DNA of 64,000 bases from Rhodopseudomonas sp. BAL398 (GTDB taxonomy: Bacteria > Pseudomonadota > Alphaproteobacteria > Rhizobiales > Xanthobacteraceae). The translations under genes were made by a program, and so were the position numbers. Each line of letters begins with the position of its first letter. Position 1 is the stretch's first letter. The notes under the pieces were generated by a model. It made no database searches, was not told the origin of the DNA, and saw only the letters and a program-made list of their open reading frames with translations. The stretch is taken from assembly GCF_033001325.1 (NCBI RefSeq), contig NZ_CP133111.1, forward strand, positions 5,100,501 through 5,164,500, given 5' to 3'. Shown here in pieces: positions 44,462 through 54,045 of this stretch.

Positions 44462-45391
44462 TCACACGCCCATCAGCGCGGCGACATGGGCGGCGACCGA
44501 TTCCTGCAGCCCCTTCAAGTCATAGCCGCCCTCGAGCACCGAGACAATGCGGCCGCCGGCGCTGACGTCGGCGACGTCCATCAGCTTGCGGGTGACCCAG
44601 CCGAAATCCTCGGCGTGCAGATTGAGGCTGGCCAGCGGGTCACGGTAATGGGCGTCGAACCCGGCCGAGATGATGATCAGTTCGGGCGCGAATTTGGTCA
44701 GCTGCGGCAGGATCAGATTGTCGAAGGCGGAGCGGAATTTGGCACTGCCATCTTCCGAGGCCATCGGCGCGTTGACGATGTTGTCGTGCTCGCCGCGTTC
44801 GCCGACTGCGCCGGTGCCGGGAAACAGCGGCATCTGGTGAGTCGAACAATACATCACGGTCTTGTCGCCCCAGAAGATTTCCTGTGTCCCATTGCCGTGA
44901 TGGACGTCGAAATCCACCACCGCGGCGCGTTCGATGCCGTATTTGCGTTGGGCGTAGCGCGCCGCGATCGCCGCATTGTCGAAAAAGCAGAATCCCATCG
45001 GCTTGCTGATCTCGGCATGATGGCCGGGCGGCCGAGTAGCGACGAACGCATTGCTGGCGCGGCCGGTCATTACCGCGTCGGTCGCCGCGACCGAGCCGCC
45101 GACGCCGCGCAACGCGGCCTCGAAGGTGCCTGGCGACATAGAGGTGTCACCATCCAGATAGACGATCCCGGAGCTCGGCGACATGTGCCGCATCTCGACG
45201 ATGTGATGATCGCTGTGACACAGCGCGATATCTTCAAGTGCCCCGAGCGGCGATTCAAGGCGCTCCAGCGCGTTGAAGCGGTCCTCGTTCAGAGCCTGAT
45301 TGACCGCACGCAGCCGCTCGGCGCGCTCTGGATGGCCCTCGGGCGTATGATGTTCGAGGCACGCCGGGTGTGTCAGGTATTGGGTTGTCAT
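44462..45391 (-). CDS. Histone deacetylase family protein (acetylpolyamine amidohydrolase type)
   Basis: A 309-aa zinc-dependent deacetylase. The catalytic pair His124-His125 lies in RPPGHHAE, and the metal site in [13 protein letters not shown] (Asp162, His164) and [11 protein letters not shown]. Bacterial members act on acetylated polyamines, acetoin metabolism or lysine; the substrate here is unknown. The ATG at 45391 gives [14 protein letters not shown]; a 7-codon extension is possible. It precedes xseB on the same strand by about 70 bases. Confidence 0.93.
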   Translation of the reverse strand: MTTQYLTHPACLEHHTPEGHPERAERLRAVNQALNEDRFNALERLESPLGALEDIALCHSDHHIVEMRHMSPSSGIVYLDGDTSMSPGTFEAALRGVGGSVAATDAVMTGRASNAFVATRPPGHHAEISKPMGFCFFDNAAIAARYAQRKYGIERAAVVDFDVHHGNGTQEIFWGDKTVMYCSTHQMPLFPGTGAVGERGEHDNIVNAPMASEDGSAKFRSAFDNLILPQLTKFAPELIIISAGFDAHYRDPLASLNLHAEDFGWVTRKLMDVADVSAGGRIVSVLEGGYDLKGLQESVAAHVAALMGV

Positions 45392-45493
45392 GCGGGCTGT
45401 CCGGTCCCTCAATACGCGGTTGCGACAAACGTATAATGTAAAGGCTCGCCAGCCATTGCGAAAGGGCAGCTTAGGACTTGGGCGCGCGAATGC

Positions 45494-47152
45494 CTAGTTC
45501 AGTCGCAGGATGCGGGTCGACGGCGGCGGCGAGACCGGACTGCCGGCCTTCAAGAAATTGAACAGCGCATCGACGTCATAGACCCCGATACGCGGTTCGC
45601 TGCCGTCCTTGAAGGTGGTGAAGCCGTCGCCACCGGCCGCCAGGAAGGCGTTCACGGTAACGCGATAATGACCGGTCGGATCGAGCGGCGCACCGTTCAG
45701 GGTGATCTTATCGGCCGGGACGCGCGCGCCGGGCTGGCCGGCATTGTCCCACGCATAGCTGAAATGGCCAGACACCTGCAGCATCCGCGGCCGCTGCGGG
45801 TCGCTCCATTGCTGTTCGAGCGCGGCCTTGATCTGGGCGCCGGTCAAAGTCAGCGTCACCAGCTGATTGCGGAACGGCTGCGCCGCGAACACGTCGCCAT
45901 AGCTCACCGTGCCGTCGGCGCGCTTGGTGATATCGGCGCGCACGCCGCCCGGATTGGTGAAGGCGATCACCGCGCCGCCATCGGCTTCCGCCGCCGTGGC
46001 GGCGAGCTGAGCGTCGGCGATGATATCACCGAGCGGGCTTTCGCCGGCCTCGTTCGGCAGCCGCACCAGTGTCGCGGAGACCGAGCCCGCCGGTTGCGCG
46101 GCGATCGGCCCGGCCAGCTGGTCATAGCTGTCGATCAGCGCGGTCTGCTGCGGATCCTTGGCCAGGGTCTTGGTGCGGACGATGACATTGTCGGCCTTGG
46201 CGCTGATCACGTCGCGGCTATGCGGATCGAGCCGAAGATCGATCGCGGTGACGAGCGTGCCGTATTTGTCGCCCGAGGTGACCAGCCGGCCGTCGATCTG
46301 GCAGCTATAGGCGCGGTGGGTGTGACCGCTGATGACGACGTCGACGGCCTTGTCGAATTTCTTGACGATGTCGACGATCGGGCCGGAAATTCCCGGGCAT
46401 TCGTTGATACCGCCGGTCGGCCAGCCGCCCTCATGGATCAGCACCACGATGGCCTTGACGCCGAGCGTCTTCAGCTCGGCAACTTGTGTGTTGACGGTCT
46501 CGGCCTCGTCGCGGAATTCCAGCCCGGCGACACCGGGCGGCGACACCATATTGGGCGTGGCTTTCAGGGTCAGCCCGATGAAGCCGACCGGAATACCGTT
46601 GAAAGTGCGGATCTCGTAAGGCGGAAACAGCGTCTTGCCGGTCGCGCTGTCGACCGTGGAGGCGGCGAGATATTTGAAGCGGGCGCCGAGAAACGGGTGC
46701 GGGCCGCGGCAATTGTCGGTCGGGTGACAGCCGCCATGCTGCATGCGCAGCAATTCGGTCTTGCCCTCGTCGAATTCGTGATTGCCGACCGCGGCGAGGT
46801 CCAGCCCCATCAGCGACAGCGATTCGATGGTCGGCTCGTCGTGAAACATCGCCGACAGAAACGGGCTGGCGCCGATCAGGTCGCCGGCGGCGACGAAGAT
46901 CGAATTGGCGTGGCCGGCGCGCAGCTGTTTCACCAGCGTCGCCATATATTCGGCGCCGCCCGCCGGAATCACGGTTTTCTTGGCCGGATCGGCCGGATCC
47001 TGGATCGTGATACCGCCAGGCGACGGCCGCAGATAGCCGTGGAAATCGTTGATCGCCAGAATCCGCAGCTCCACCGGCTTGGCCGTCTCGGCAATGGTCG
47101 GAGAGGTCATGCCGGCCAGCAGCATGGCGGCGATTACAGCGTAGCGATTCAT
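45494..47152 (-). CDS. Periplasmic bifunctional 5'-nucleotidase/2',3'-cyclic phosphodiesterase
   Basis: A 552-aa secreted nucleotidase. The signal peptide is MNRYAVIAAMLLAGMTS to AETA; the metallophosphatase domain contains LAINDFHGYL, AAGDLIGASPF, GNHEFDEGK and ISGHTHRAY, and the C-terminal substrate domain GDIIADAQLAAT and FTNPGGVRADI. The ATG at 47152 follows AGGA by 8 nt; the frame upstream enters the cytochrome gene's leader on the other strand and is rejected. It probably scavenges phosphate and nucleosides from nucleotides outside the inner membrane. Confidence 0.94.
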   Translation of the reverse strand: MNRYAVIAAMLLAGMTSPTIAETAKPVELRILAINDFHGYLRPSPGGITIQDPADPAKKTVIPAGGAEYMATLVKQLRAGHANSIFVAAGDLIGASPFLSAMFHDEPTIESLSLMGLDLAAVGNHEFDEGKTELLRMQHGGCHPTDNCRGPHPFLGARFKYLAASTVDSATGKTLFPPYEIRTFNGIPVGFIGLTLKATPNMVSPPGVAGLEFRDEAETVNTQVAELKTLGVKAIVVLIHEGGWPTGGINECPGISGPIVDIVKKFDKAVDVVISGHTHRAYSCQIDGRLVTSGDKYGTLVTAIDLRLDPHSRDVISAKADNVIVRTKTLAKDPQQTALIDSYDQLAGPIAAQPAGSVSATLVRLPNEAGESPLGDIIADAQLAATAAEADGGAVIAFTNPGGVRADITKRADGTVSYGDVFAAQPFRNQLVTLTLTGAQIKAALEQQWSDPQRPRMLQVSGHFSYAWDNAGQPGARVPADKITLNGAPLDPTGHYRVTVNAFLAAGGDGFTTFKDGSEPRIGVYDVDALFNFLKAGSPVSPPPSTRILRLN

Positions 47153-47353
47153 GATTCGGATCCTGGTCGCGGTCCGCGACAAATTTGGTGGGGCAGCGCG
47201 GGGAATCCAAACCTGCTTCGCGGCGGAAGCGCAAGGGCCGAACGGCCGTGGCGTCCGGGCGCGCGATCCACTAGAAACATGATCTGCCAAACCAGAGCAG
47301 CCGCCCAAGCTGCCGCGCCGGTTTGCACCGGCGGTGAGATGCAAGGATTTGAG

Positions 47354-47818
47354 ATGAAAATTCCATCGTTCGTGGCGCTGTCGCTGGCCATCATGGCGTC
47401 AATCCCGGTCGCCATCGCCCAACAGCCCGATCGCTCGGCGGCGACTTTCGACGGCCCGCGCCTGGCCGATATCATGGAGGCGATCCAGGCGCGCCACATC
47501 AAGCTGTGGTTCGCCGGCAAGAACCGCAATTGGGAGCTGGCGACATTCGAGGCGATGCAGATCAGGGGCCGGCTGGAGGACGCCGCCCGGTTCTATCAGG
47601 ACCTGCCGGTCACCGACGTCACCACCATGGGGGCGCCGCTGGATGCGCTGTCCGATGCGATCAAGGCCAAGGACGCGACCAAATTCGCGGCGGCGTTTGA
47701 TCAGCTGACCGCCGGCTGCAATTCCTGCCATCAGTCGATCGAGCGTGGCTTCATCGCGATCCAGCGGCCGAGCGCGCAGCCGTTCAGCAATCAGAACTTC
47801 GCGCCGACGAAGAAGTAG
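47354..47818 (+). CDS. Periplasmic c-type cytochrome (single CxxCH, cytochrome c'-like)
   Basis: A 154-aa protein. Signal peptide MKIPSFVALSLAIMASIPVA to IAQ; a single haem motif CNSCH at 122-126 near the C-terminus, as in cytochrome c' and related four-helix proteins. The helical body (EAIQARHIKLWFAGKNRNWE) also resembles the cytochrome-like family seen next to transport proteins. AAGGA lies 6 nt before the ATG at 47354. It diverges from the nucleotidase; no oxidase or nitrite gene is close, so its electron partner is unknown. Confidence 0.83.
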   Translation: MKIPSFVALSLAIMASIPVAIAQQPDRSAATFDGPRLADIMEAIQARHIKLWFAGKNRNWELATFEAMQIRGRLEDAARFYQDLPVTDVTTMGAPLDALSDAIKAKDATKFAAAFDQLTAGCNSCHQSIERGFIAIQRPSAQPFSNQNFAPTKK

Positions 47819-48003
47819 CAGCGAGGCGGCCGCGATCGGCCCCGCCGCCGCGATCATGTGCGAAACGGCATAAGTACCCAGTAATTCTACCCATTATCGA
47901 ATTAATCGGGCCTTTAGGTTGATCGTGGAATTCTGCCGCGATCAGCCCTCCTGCGGGGGCATCGCTTTGCTTGCATCGCTAGCAAAGCCCATGGAGGCTC
48001 GCC

Positions 48004-49701
48004 GTGCGCACCAACCTTCCAGTCACGACCGTCGAATATCCGATCGACGATGATACGTTGATCGTTTCGCGGACCGATTTGAAGGGCCGGATGACCTATT
48101 TCAATGGCCAGTTCGTCGACGCCGCCGGCTTCACCGAAGCGGAGCTGATGGGCCAGCCGCACAATATGATCCGCCATCCGGATATGCCGCCGGAGGCCTT
48201 CGCGAATCTGTGGGAGACGCTGCAGGCCGGCAAGCCGTGGGTCGGCGCGGTGAAGAACCGTCGCAAGAACGGCGACTTCTACTGGGTGCTGGCGACCGCA
48301 TCGCCGATCGTCGAAAACGGCGCGATCACCGGCTATACGTCGATCCGCACCAAGCTGGCCGCCGACCAGCGCGCCGAAGCCGAAAAGGTCTATGCGCTGC
48401 TGCGTAGCAAGCAATCCCACGACTACCGGATCGATGCTGGCATCATCCGGCGCAAATCGCCGCTGGATGTTCTGGCTGTCTTCAACGGTTCGCTACGCGC
48501 GCGATTGGTCACCCTGGTCGCCTGCCTCGGCTTATTCCTGTTGGCGGTGGGCATTGTCGGGATGCTGGAAACGCAGGTCGCCAACGCGCGATTCCTCATC
48601 GCGGCGATGATTGCCGCGGGTCTGCTCATGGGTGGATGGCTCGGCTGGCAAACCATCCGGGCGATCATCGGGCCGCTCGACCGTCTCAATGGCGCGATGA
48701 CCAATATCGCCCAGGGCAAGCTTGCCAACCGCATCGTGGTGGACCGTGACGACGAAGCCGGTGCGGCGCTGCGCAATCTGATGACGTTGCAGGCCATCGT
48801 GCGCTCCAGCCGCGAAGAGATCAGTGCCTCCGAGCGGCGCTCGGAATCCCAGCGCAAGGCCGGGATGCAGCGTCTGGCCGGCGAGTTCGAAAGCGCGGTC
48901 GGCGCGATCATCGAGACGGTGTCGTCCTCGGCGGCCGAGCTCGAGGCCTCGGCCGGCATGCTGTCGTCGACGGCGGAGCGGGCGCAGGAATTATCGACCG
49001 CGGTCGCCGCGGCATCCGAAGAAGCCTCCACCAATGTGCAATCGGTGGCCTCCGCCACCGAACAGATGAGCTCGTCGGTCAACGAGATCAGCCGCCAGGT
49101 CCAGGAATCCTCGCGGATCGCCCATGAGGCGGTGGATCAGGCGCGCAGGACCAACGACCTCGTCGCCGAATTGTCAAACTCGGCCGCGCGGATCGGCGAT
49201 GTCGTCGAACTGATCAACACCATCGCGGGGCAGACCAATTTGCTGGCGCTGAACGCGACGATCGAGGCGGCGCGGGCCGGCGACGCCGGCCGCGGCTTCG
49301 CGGTGGTGGCGTCCGAGGTCAAGGCCCTGGCCGAACAGACCGCGAAGGCAACCGACGAAATCGGTCAGCAGATCACCGGCATCCAGGCGGCGACCCAGGG
49401 CTCTGTGGCCGCCATCAAGGAGATCGGCGACACCATCGGCCGGATGTCGGAAATCTCCTCGACCATCGCGTCGGCCGTCGAGGAGCAGGGCGCCGCGACC
49501 CAGGAAATTTCCCGCAACGTGCAACAGGCCGCGCTCGGCACCGAACAGGTCAGCGCCAACATCACCGACGTCCAGCGCGGCGCCAGCGATACCGGCTCGG
49601 CCTCCTCGCAGGTGCTGTCTTCGGCGCAATCGCTGTCCCGCAACAGCAATCTCATGAAGACCGAGATCGGCAAGTTCCTCGATACGGTGCGGGCCGCCTG
49701 A
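48004..49701 (+). CDS. Aer-like methyl-accepting chemotaxis protein with PAS domain
   Basis: A 565-aa chemoreceptor. An N-terminal PAS domain ([33 protein letters not shown]) resembles Aer and probably holds FAD for energy or redox sensing. Two membrane helices at about 155-205 are followed by a HAMP-like linker and the signalling domain, with the tip [50 protein letters not shown] shortened here to its key block [21 protein letters not shown] at 48004 has GGAGG six nt upstream. It should report to the CheA array; no che gene is in the window. Confidence 0.93.
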   Translation: MRTNLPVTTVEYPIDDDTLIVSRTDLKGRMTYFNGQFVDAAGFTEAELMGQPHNMIRHPDMPPEAFANLWETLQAGKPWVGAVKNRRKNGDFYWVLATASPIVENGAITGYTSIRTKLAADQRAEAEKVYALLRSKQSHDYRIDAGIIRRKSPLDVLAVFNGSLRARLVTLVACLGLFLLAVGIVGMLETQVANARFLIAAMIAAGLLMGGWLGWQTIRAIIGPLDRLNGAMTNIAQGKLANRIVVDRDDEAGAALRNLMTLQAIVRSSREEISASERRSESQRKAGMQRLAGEFESAVGAIIETVSSSAAELEASAGMLSSTAERAQELSTAVAAASEEASTNVQSVASATEQMSSSVNEISRQVQESSRIAHEAVDQARRTNDLVAELSNSAARIGDVVELINTIAGQTNLLALNATIEAARAGDAGRGFAVVASEVKALAEQTAKATDEIGQQITGIQAATQGSVAAIKEIGDTIGRMSEISSTIASAVEEQGAATQEISRNVQQAALGTEQVSANITDVQRGASDTGSASSQVLSSAQSLSRNSNLMKTEIGKFLDTVRAA

Positions 49702-49754
49702 CCCGGCGCAGCTTCGGCGAGCGCCGCAGCCGCGCCGGCTCGAACCTGCGCCAC

Positions 49755-49805
49755 GTCATTCCGGGGCGCGAGCAGCCCCGCTGCGAGCGAACCCGGAATC
49801 TCGCG
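49755..49805. repeat. Palindromic repeat, GTCATTCCGGGGCG family, one-ended copy 3
   Basis: GTCATTCCGGGGCGCGAGC followed by GCGAGCGAACCCGGAATCTCGC, but the right-hand end is missing. It overlaps the 3' end of the radical SAM gene and supplies its last codons and stop. Confidence 0.75.
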
Positions 49806-50922
49806 CCATCGCACCGCGGCTCGCGGCCGCGCCCGACTCTGACTCCGCGCGCCCATCGAGCGCGGCCTTGAAATGGCCGAGCGAGCCACGCTCCCGCCGC
49901 CGGCGGCCGACCACCGGCTTGTAGATGCTCTTGTAGAAGTCGCAGCTGCGGCACACCGGCCGGAATTCGCCGCGCTGCTGCTCGTCGATCAGCGCCATAT
50001 AGGTGTCGTTCCTCGTCGACAGGATGTCGCGCAGCGTCTGCTGCTGCAGGTCGCCGATCCGCAGTGTCGCTTCGGCGTCGCGGCAGGCGCAGCCATTGAC
50101 GATGCCGGTGGCCATCACCTGGACCTGGTCGAACAGCAGGGTGCAGGCGCCGGCCTTGTAGACCGCCTCCGCGCCCTTGAGCTCCATGTCGAGGCCGCGC
50201 AGATCCTGCGGCGTGACCATGCCACCCCAATTGTTGTACAGCGCGCTCGCCGGTCGGATCTTGATGCCGGCGCGCCGGAATCGCGCGAGGCTGGCCATCA
50301 GGTCCGTAGTCGGATCCCGCGACGCCGCCCGGGTCGACTTGATGCTGAATTCGAGCGCGAAGCGTTTTTCGCTCATCAGGCCATAGAGTGTGTCGAGATT
50401 ACTCAGCAGCCGGCGATACACTTTATCGGTCGATCGGGTGATCGCTCGGAAGCTGTCGCGGTCGTGACCGTAGATGCTGATATGAATCGACGACAGCTTG
50501 CGCAGCCGCATCAGCCGGGCGATGGCCTCGGCATCCGGAACGGTGAAATTGGTGAAGAACGAATAGCCCGCGACGCCCGGCTCGGCGTCGAGAAAATCCA
50601 GCTTGTCGAAGACGCGGCGGTCCATGAACACGTCGCCGGTGCAGGGCGTCAGGTGAAACTCCGCAAAGCCGATATCGAGTGCCTGGCGCACGATGTCGCC
50701 GAACAGCGCGTTGCTCATCGTCACTTTCGGGCTGGTCTTTTTCGGATAGGCGCAGAAGCAGCAATCGAGATTGCAGATGCTCGAGGTTTCGATGTTCAGC
50801 ACCCGGCCGCCGAGCGGCGCGAAAGCGCGTCCGCGCCGGCGATTGAAATCGATTGCGACGGATTGCACGAGGGTCCTGGCATGCTGCGCCAGCACCGCCG
50901 GATTGGCGAAACGTTGCGTCAC
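49756..50922 (-). CDS. Radical SAM/SPASM domain protein
   Basis: A 388-aa enzyme. The 4Fe-4S site that binds SAM is Cys50-x3-Cys54-x2-Cys57 in ICNLDCCFCAYP. Further conserved parts are the SAM-contacting GFAEFHLTPCTGD and HISIYGHDRDSF; the SPASM-type C-terminus has NGCACRDAE and VCRSCDFYKSIYKP for auxiliary clusters. Substrate unknown; no peptide or maturase partner is nearby. Start: a GTG at 50922 after GGGGG is preferred; a TTG at 50970 lacks a ribosome site. The last 16 or so residues (ARDSGFARSGAARAPE) are encoded by a repeat element and are not part of the ancestral protein. Confidence 0.85.
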   Translation of the reverse strand: MTQRFANPAVLAQHARTLVQSVAIDFNRRRGRAFAPLGGRVLNIETSSICNLDCCFCAYPKKTSPKVTMSNALFGDIVRQALDIGFAEFHLTPCTGDVFMDRRVFDKLDFLDAEPGVAGYSFFTNFTVPDAEAIARLMRLRKLSSIHISIYGHDRDSFRAITRSTDKVYRRLLSNLDTLYGLMSEKRFALEFSIKSTRAASRDPTTDLMASLARFRRAGIKIRPASALYNNWGGMVTPQDLRGLDMELKGAEAVYKAGACTLLFDQVQVMATGIVNGCACRDAEATLRIGDLQQQTLRDILSTRNDTYMALIDEQQRGEFRPVCRSCDFYKSIYKPVVGRRRRERGSLGHFKAALDGRAESESGAAASRGAMARDSGFARSGAARAPE

Positions 50923-51001
50923 GCAATAGCCCCCGTTCACAGAGGTGAATTGCCTCAGAGTCTGATTCAAAAAGCGATCAATAGAATCAAGGCGTCAAGG
51001 T

Positions 51002-51105
51002 CGTCATTGCGAGGAGCCCTTGCGACGAAGCAATCCAGTCCTTGCTTGCCCTGGATTGCTTCGCATTCGGACGGCGCTACGCGCCGGTCTCGGCTCGCAA
51101 TGACG
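51002..51105. repeat. Palindromic repeat, CGTCATTGCGAG family, copy 4
   Basis: A 104-base element between the radical SAM gene and COG4705 gene, with the family ends and the inverted inner module GGCGCTACGCGCCGGTCTCGG. The 360-base gap 50923-51282 holds no gene. Confidence 0.88.
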
Positions 51106-51208
51106 CATCATCGAGCTTGATTTCAGTGGTTTCTTTTCGGTCAGACTCTCACGACGACATCGACATGCCGGCCGCGCCGGCTGAAAGTCCGATGTTAACA
51201 GAAATCCG

Positions 51209-51235
51209 CCGGACCGGGCAATCGCCGCGGTCCGG
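51209..51235 (-). terminator. Hairpin downstream of the COG4705 gene
   Basis: CCGGACCG / CGGTCCGG with an inner GGC-AATC-GCC, about 48 bases after the stop of the COG4705 gene. Only a weak T run follows on the minus strand. Confidence 0.45.
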
Positions 51236-51282
51236 GTTCCGTGATCATATCGCGCTCCGGCCGAAGCCGATGTGCGGCTCGC

Positions 51283-52050
51283 TTACTCCGGTAACCTGGG
51301 ACGCAGCTCGGCCCGCTGTGGGATCAACAGGATCAGCGCGGCAATCGCCGCGACCAGCACGGCCGATGCGTAGTAGCGGCTGAGCGCCAGCCCGCCCAGC
51401 GCATGCGGCTTGTCGAGCAGATCACCGACGGTGGCGCCCAGCGGCCGGGTCAGGATGAAGGCGGCCCAGAACAGCGCGACGCGCGAGGTGCTGGTGAAGA
51501 AATACAGCGCGGCGACCACCGCCAGTGCCGCGCCGAACACCAGCGCGCCGCCGCCGAAGCCCAGCCCGTTGCTGTCGGCCATCCAGTCGCCGAGCGCGGT
51601 TCCGAGCGTTTGCGAGAACAGGATGGTCACCCAGTAGAAGGCCTCGACCCGCGGCGTCGACACGCTCTGCACCGACACCGTGCCCTCGGACCAGCGCCAG
51701 ATCTCCAGCGATGCGGCAAGCGCCACCACCAGCAATGTGGTGCCGCCCGCATAGCCGATGCCGAGCGAGCGGTCGGCGAGGTCGGCCGCGGTTGTTCCGA
51801 CCGTGGTGGTGGCCACGATGGTCAGCCAATAGATCGTCGGGTGAAACGCGGCGGCGCGAATCTGGGCGATCACCGCGACGACGAAGACGGCGAGAAAAAT
51901 CAGCGTGCCGATCGCATAGCCCAGATGCATCGACATCGTGACGGCATCGCCGCCGGTCTCGCCGAGTGTGGTGGCGAGAATCTTGATGATCCAGAAGCCG
52001 AGTGTGACCTCCGGGACTTTGCTCAAGGCGGTTTGCTGTGTCGGGGTCAT
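51283..52050 (-). CDS. COG4705 repeat membrane protein
   Basis: A 255-aa inner membrane protein with about eight helices. Four internal repeats each carry a G-rich acidic turn: TLGETGGDAVT, TVGTTAADLAD, TLGTALGDWMA and PLGATVGDLLD, every one near a helix end, an internal symmetry typical of channels and transporters. COG4705 has no proven function. ATG 52050 has GGAGG seven nt upstream. It is the fourth gene in the row response regulator, kinase, PepSY, COG4705, all on one strand, so it is likely a target of that two-component system. Confidence 0.85.
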   Translation of the reverse strand: MTPTQQTALSKVPEVTLGFWIIKILATTLGETGGDAVTMSMHLGYAIGTLIFLAVFVVAVIAQIRAAAFHPTIYWLTIVATTTVGTTAADLADRSLGIGYAGGTTLLVVALAASLEIWRWSEGTVSVQSVSTPRVEAFYWVTILFSQTLGTALGDWMADSNGLGFGGGALVFGAALAVVAALYFFTSTSRVALFWAAFILTRPLGATVGDLLDKPHALGGLALSRYYASAVLVAAIAALILLIPQRAELRPRLPE

Positions 52051-52155
52051 GGATGATCCTCCCTTGTCGCGTGTAAGCCCGCCCGACCGACGCGGCGGCC
52101 GCGTGCGGCTGTCGTCAGAGTTCGAGCAATTGAGGCGTTGAAAATCGAGACACGT

Positions 52156-52276
52156 CGTCATTGCGAGCCGAGGCCGGCGCGCAGCGCCGTCCGACAGCGA
52201 AGCAATCCAGGGGCGCCACGCTCAGACGTCTCGTGAGACTCTGGATTGCGTCGTCGCTTCGCTCCTCGCAATGACG
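52156..52276. repeat. Palindromic repeat, CGTCATTGCGAG family, copy 5
   Basis: A 121-base element with family ends and the GAGGCCGGCGCGCAGCGCCG module, between the COG4705 and PepSY genes. It would put a hairpin into a shared transcript. Confidence 0.88.
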
Positions 52277-52295
52277 AACAACGCGTCGTCGGGCC

Positions 52296-52607
52296 TCAGT
52301 CAGCCCCTTCGGCCTTGTTCTCGAGCACCCTGCCGGATGCGGCGTCGACGCCGACTTCCTGCGTGACCTGACCATTGGCGATATCGAATGAATAGCGCAG
52401 GCCGCTGCCGCCCGGCTCGCGTTCCAGCTCCTCGTCGGTGATCTTGCCGGGATGCGCCTTGAGCGCGATGGCGCGGGCCTGCGCGATCCCGACCTTGGCG
52501 TCGCCGGCGAGCCTCTCACCGCTATAGGCCTGGGCCCATCCGCCCAGCGCGAGCACGATCATGGCGGCGCCGAGCGCGCCGATGGGGTTGATGGCTGTGG
52601 TTCTCAT
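52296..52607 (-). CDS. PepSY domain periplasmic protein
   Basis: A 103-aa protein with a signal peptide (GALGAAMIVLALGGWAQA) and a single PepSY domain (VGIAQARAIALKAHPGKITDEEL, then YSFDIANGQVTQEVGVDAASGRVL). PepSY proteins often bind metals or inhibit proteases in the envelope. ATG 52607 follows GGAGACAGCA. It lies directly downstream of a sensor kinase, a very common arrangement in which PepSY is the regulated gene and may feed back on the sensor. Confidence 0.9.
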   Translation of the reverse strand: MRTTAINPIGALGAAMIVLALGGWAQAYSGERLAGDAKVGIAQARAIALKAHPGKITDEELEREPGGSGLRYSFDIANGQVTQEVGVDAASGRVLENKAEGAD

Positions 52608-52710
52608 TGCTGTCTCCTTCCGTGTTGGCCGGCACCGATCCGAACGATGCGGTGTCGGCGACGGTGAGACGGTGCAACGGCAGAATGAGCAGAGAATGAG
52701 CCCGGTGGCG

Positions 52711-54045
52711 TCAGCTTGGATGCGACGCGGCGGGCGAGGGCGGATCCGGAATCGTCACCTGGGCGAGGACGCCCGAGCCGCCGTCGGCGCGGTTTGCGAC
52801 GGTGAGGCCGAAGCCGTTGCGGTCGGCGATCCGGCGCGCGATCGCGAGACCCAGGCCGGTGCCCTCGATCCCGGCCGGAGCGGCGCGATAGAACCGATCG
52901 AAGATGCGCGCCTCGGCGCCGGGTGGCAGGCCGGTTCCGGAATCCTGGATGGCGACGATGCAAGCCGTGTCGCGGCGGTCCAGCGTCACGTCGATAGTGC
53001 CGCCCGCCGGCGTGTAGCGCACCGCATTGTCGATCACCACGTCGAGCAGCGTGCGCAGCTCGGCGGCGGGGGCGACGATCGTCACCGAAGCGGCGATCGC
53101 GATTCCGAGATCCACGCCCTTGGCCTCGGCGAGCGCCACATGATCGCCGGCGCAATCCAGCACCAGCGCCGCCAGGTCGATCGCCTCGGCCGATGCGGTG
53201 GCGGCCTCGTCGAGGCGGGCCAGGCTCAACAATTGGCCGACCAGCCGACCGGCGCGCTTGACGCCGTCATCGAGTGCCGACCGGGTCTCGCTCGCTGTTT
53301 CCGGTGCGGTCGTCGCGAGGTTGTCGAGCTGGATCTGGATCGCGGCAAGCGGCGTCCGTAGTTCATGGGCGGCGTCCGCCACGAAGCGGCGCTGGGCGGC
53401 GATCGCGTCTTGCAGCCGGGCGATCAGGGCGTTCATGCCGCGCACCAGCGGGATGACTTCGGTCGGGAGCCCTTGTGGCGGGATCGGCGCGGCCGCCGCC
53501 ACGCTGCGTTGCGCCAGATCGTCGGCCAGCGCGTTCAGTCGGCGAAACAGCCGGTTCATCGCCCAGCCGACCACCAGCCAGGACAGCGGAATCACGATGA
53601 TGATCGGCGCCGCGGCGCCCAGCGCCGTGCCCTGCGCGATCTCCTGGCGCACCGTGTCGCGTTGCGCGACCTGGACGGTGCGCAAGGCGTTGCGCGTGGT
53701 GTAGACCCGCCACAGCTCGCCACCGGCGCGGACATCGGCGTAGCCGGCCTGGTCCTGACGCGGGATTTGGATGTCCGGCGGCGAGGCGTGCAGCAGCCGG
53801 CCGTCGGCGTCCCAGATGCCGATCGCGAACTGGTCTTCGGGGTCCTGATCGGATGGACCCGGCGCGTCGGCGGCGTGCATCCTGGGCCCGGCGTTGAGCG
53901 CAATCTGGCGCAGCTCGCCGTCGAGAAAATCCGCGGCTTCCAAATAGGCGAAACGATAGGCGATGATGGTGGTGACCAGGCCGACGATCGCCAGCAGGAT
54001 CGTCATCCACAGCAAGGCGGTGCGGCGCAGCGAGATCGTCGTCAT
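52711..54045 (-). CDS. Sensor histidine kinase (QseC/TctE-like)
   Basis: A 444-aa membrane kinase. Two membrane helices (about 12-32 and 146-163) enclose a periplasmic sensor domain; HAMP is at about 164-215; the phosphoacceptor is His227 in DAAHELRTPLAAIQ, and the ATPase has VVIDNAVRYTPAGGTIDV, DSGTGLP and GTGLGLAIARRIADR. It phosphorylates the response regulator whose gene overlaps its start by four bases (ATGA). The signal is unknown; the PepSY partner suggests envelope or metal stress. Confidence 0.94.
   Translation of the reverse strand: MTTISLRRTALLWMTILLAIVGLVTTIIAYRFAYLEAADFLDGELRQIALNAGPRMHAADAPGPSDQDPEDQFAIGIWDADGRLLHASPPDIQIPRQDQAGYADVRAGGELWRVYTTRNALRTVQVAQRDTVRQEIAQGTALGAAAPIIIVIPLSWLVVGWAMNRLFRRLNALADDLAQRSVAAAAPIPPQGLPTEVIPLVRGMNALIARLQDAIAAQRRFVADAAHELRTPLAAIQIQLDNLATTAPETASETRSALDDGVKRAGRLVGQLLSLARLDEAATASAEAIDLAALVLDCAGDHVALAEAKGVDLGIAIAASVTIVAPAAELRTLLDVVIDNAVRYTPAGGTIDVTLDRRDTACIVAIQDSGTGLPPGAEARIFDRFYRAAPAGIEGTGLGLAIARRIADRNGFGLTVANRADGGSGVLAQVTIPDPPSPAASHPS

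Noticed and set aside
45668-47818. A 716-aa plus-strand reading frame across the nucleotidase and cytochrome region
   Set aside because: It is antisense to the nucleotidase, arginine- and glutamine-rich with no known domain, and only its 3' end (47354-47818) is real.
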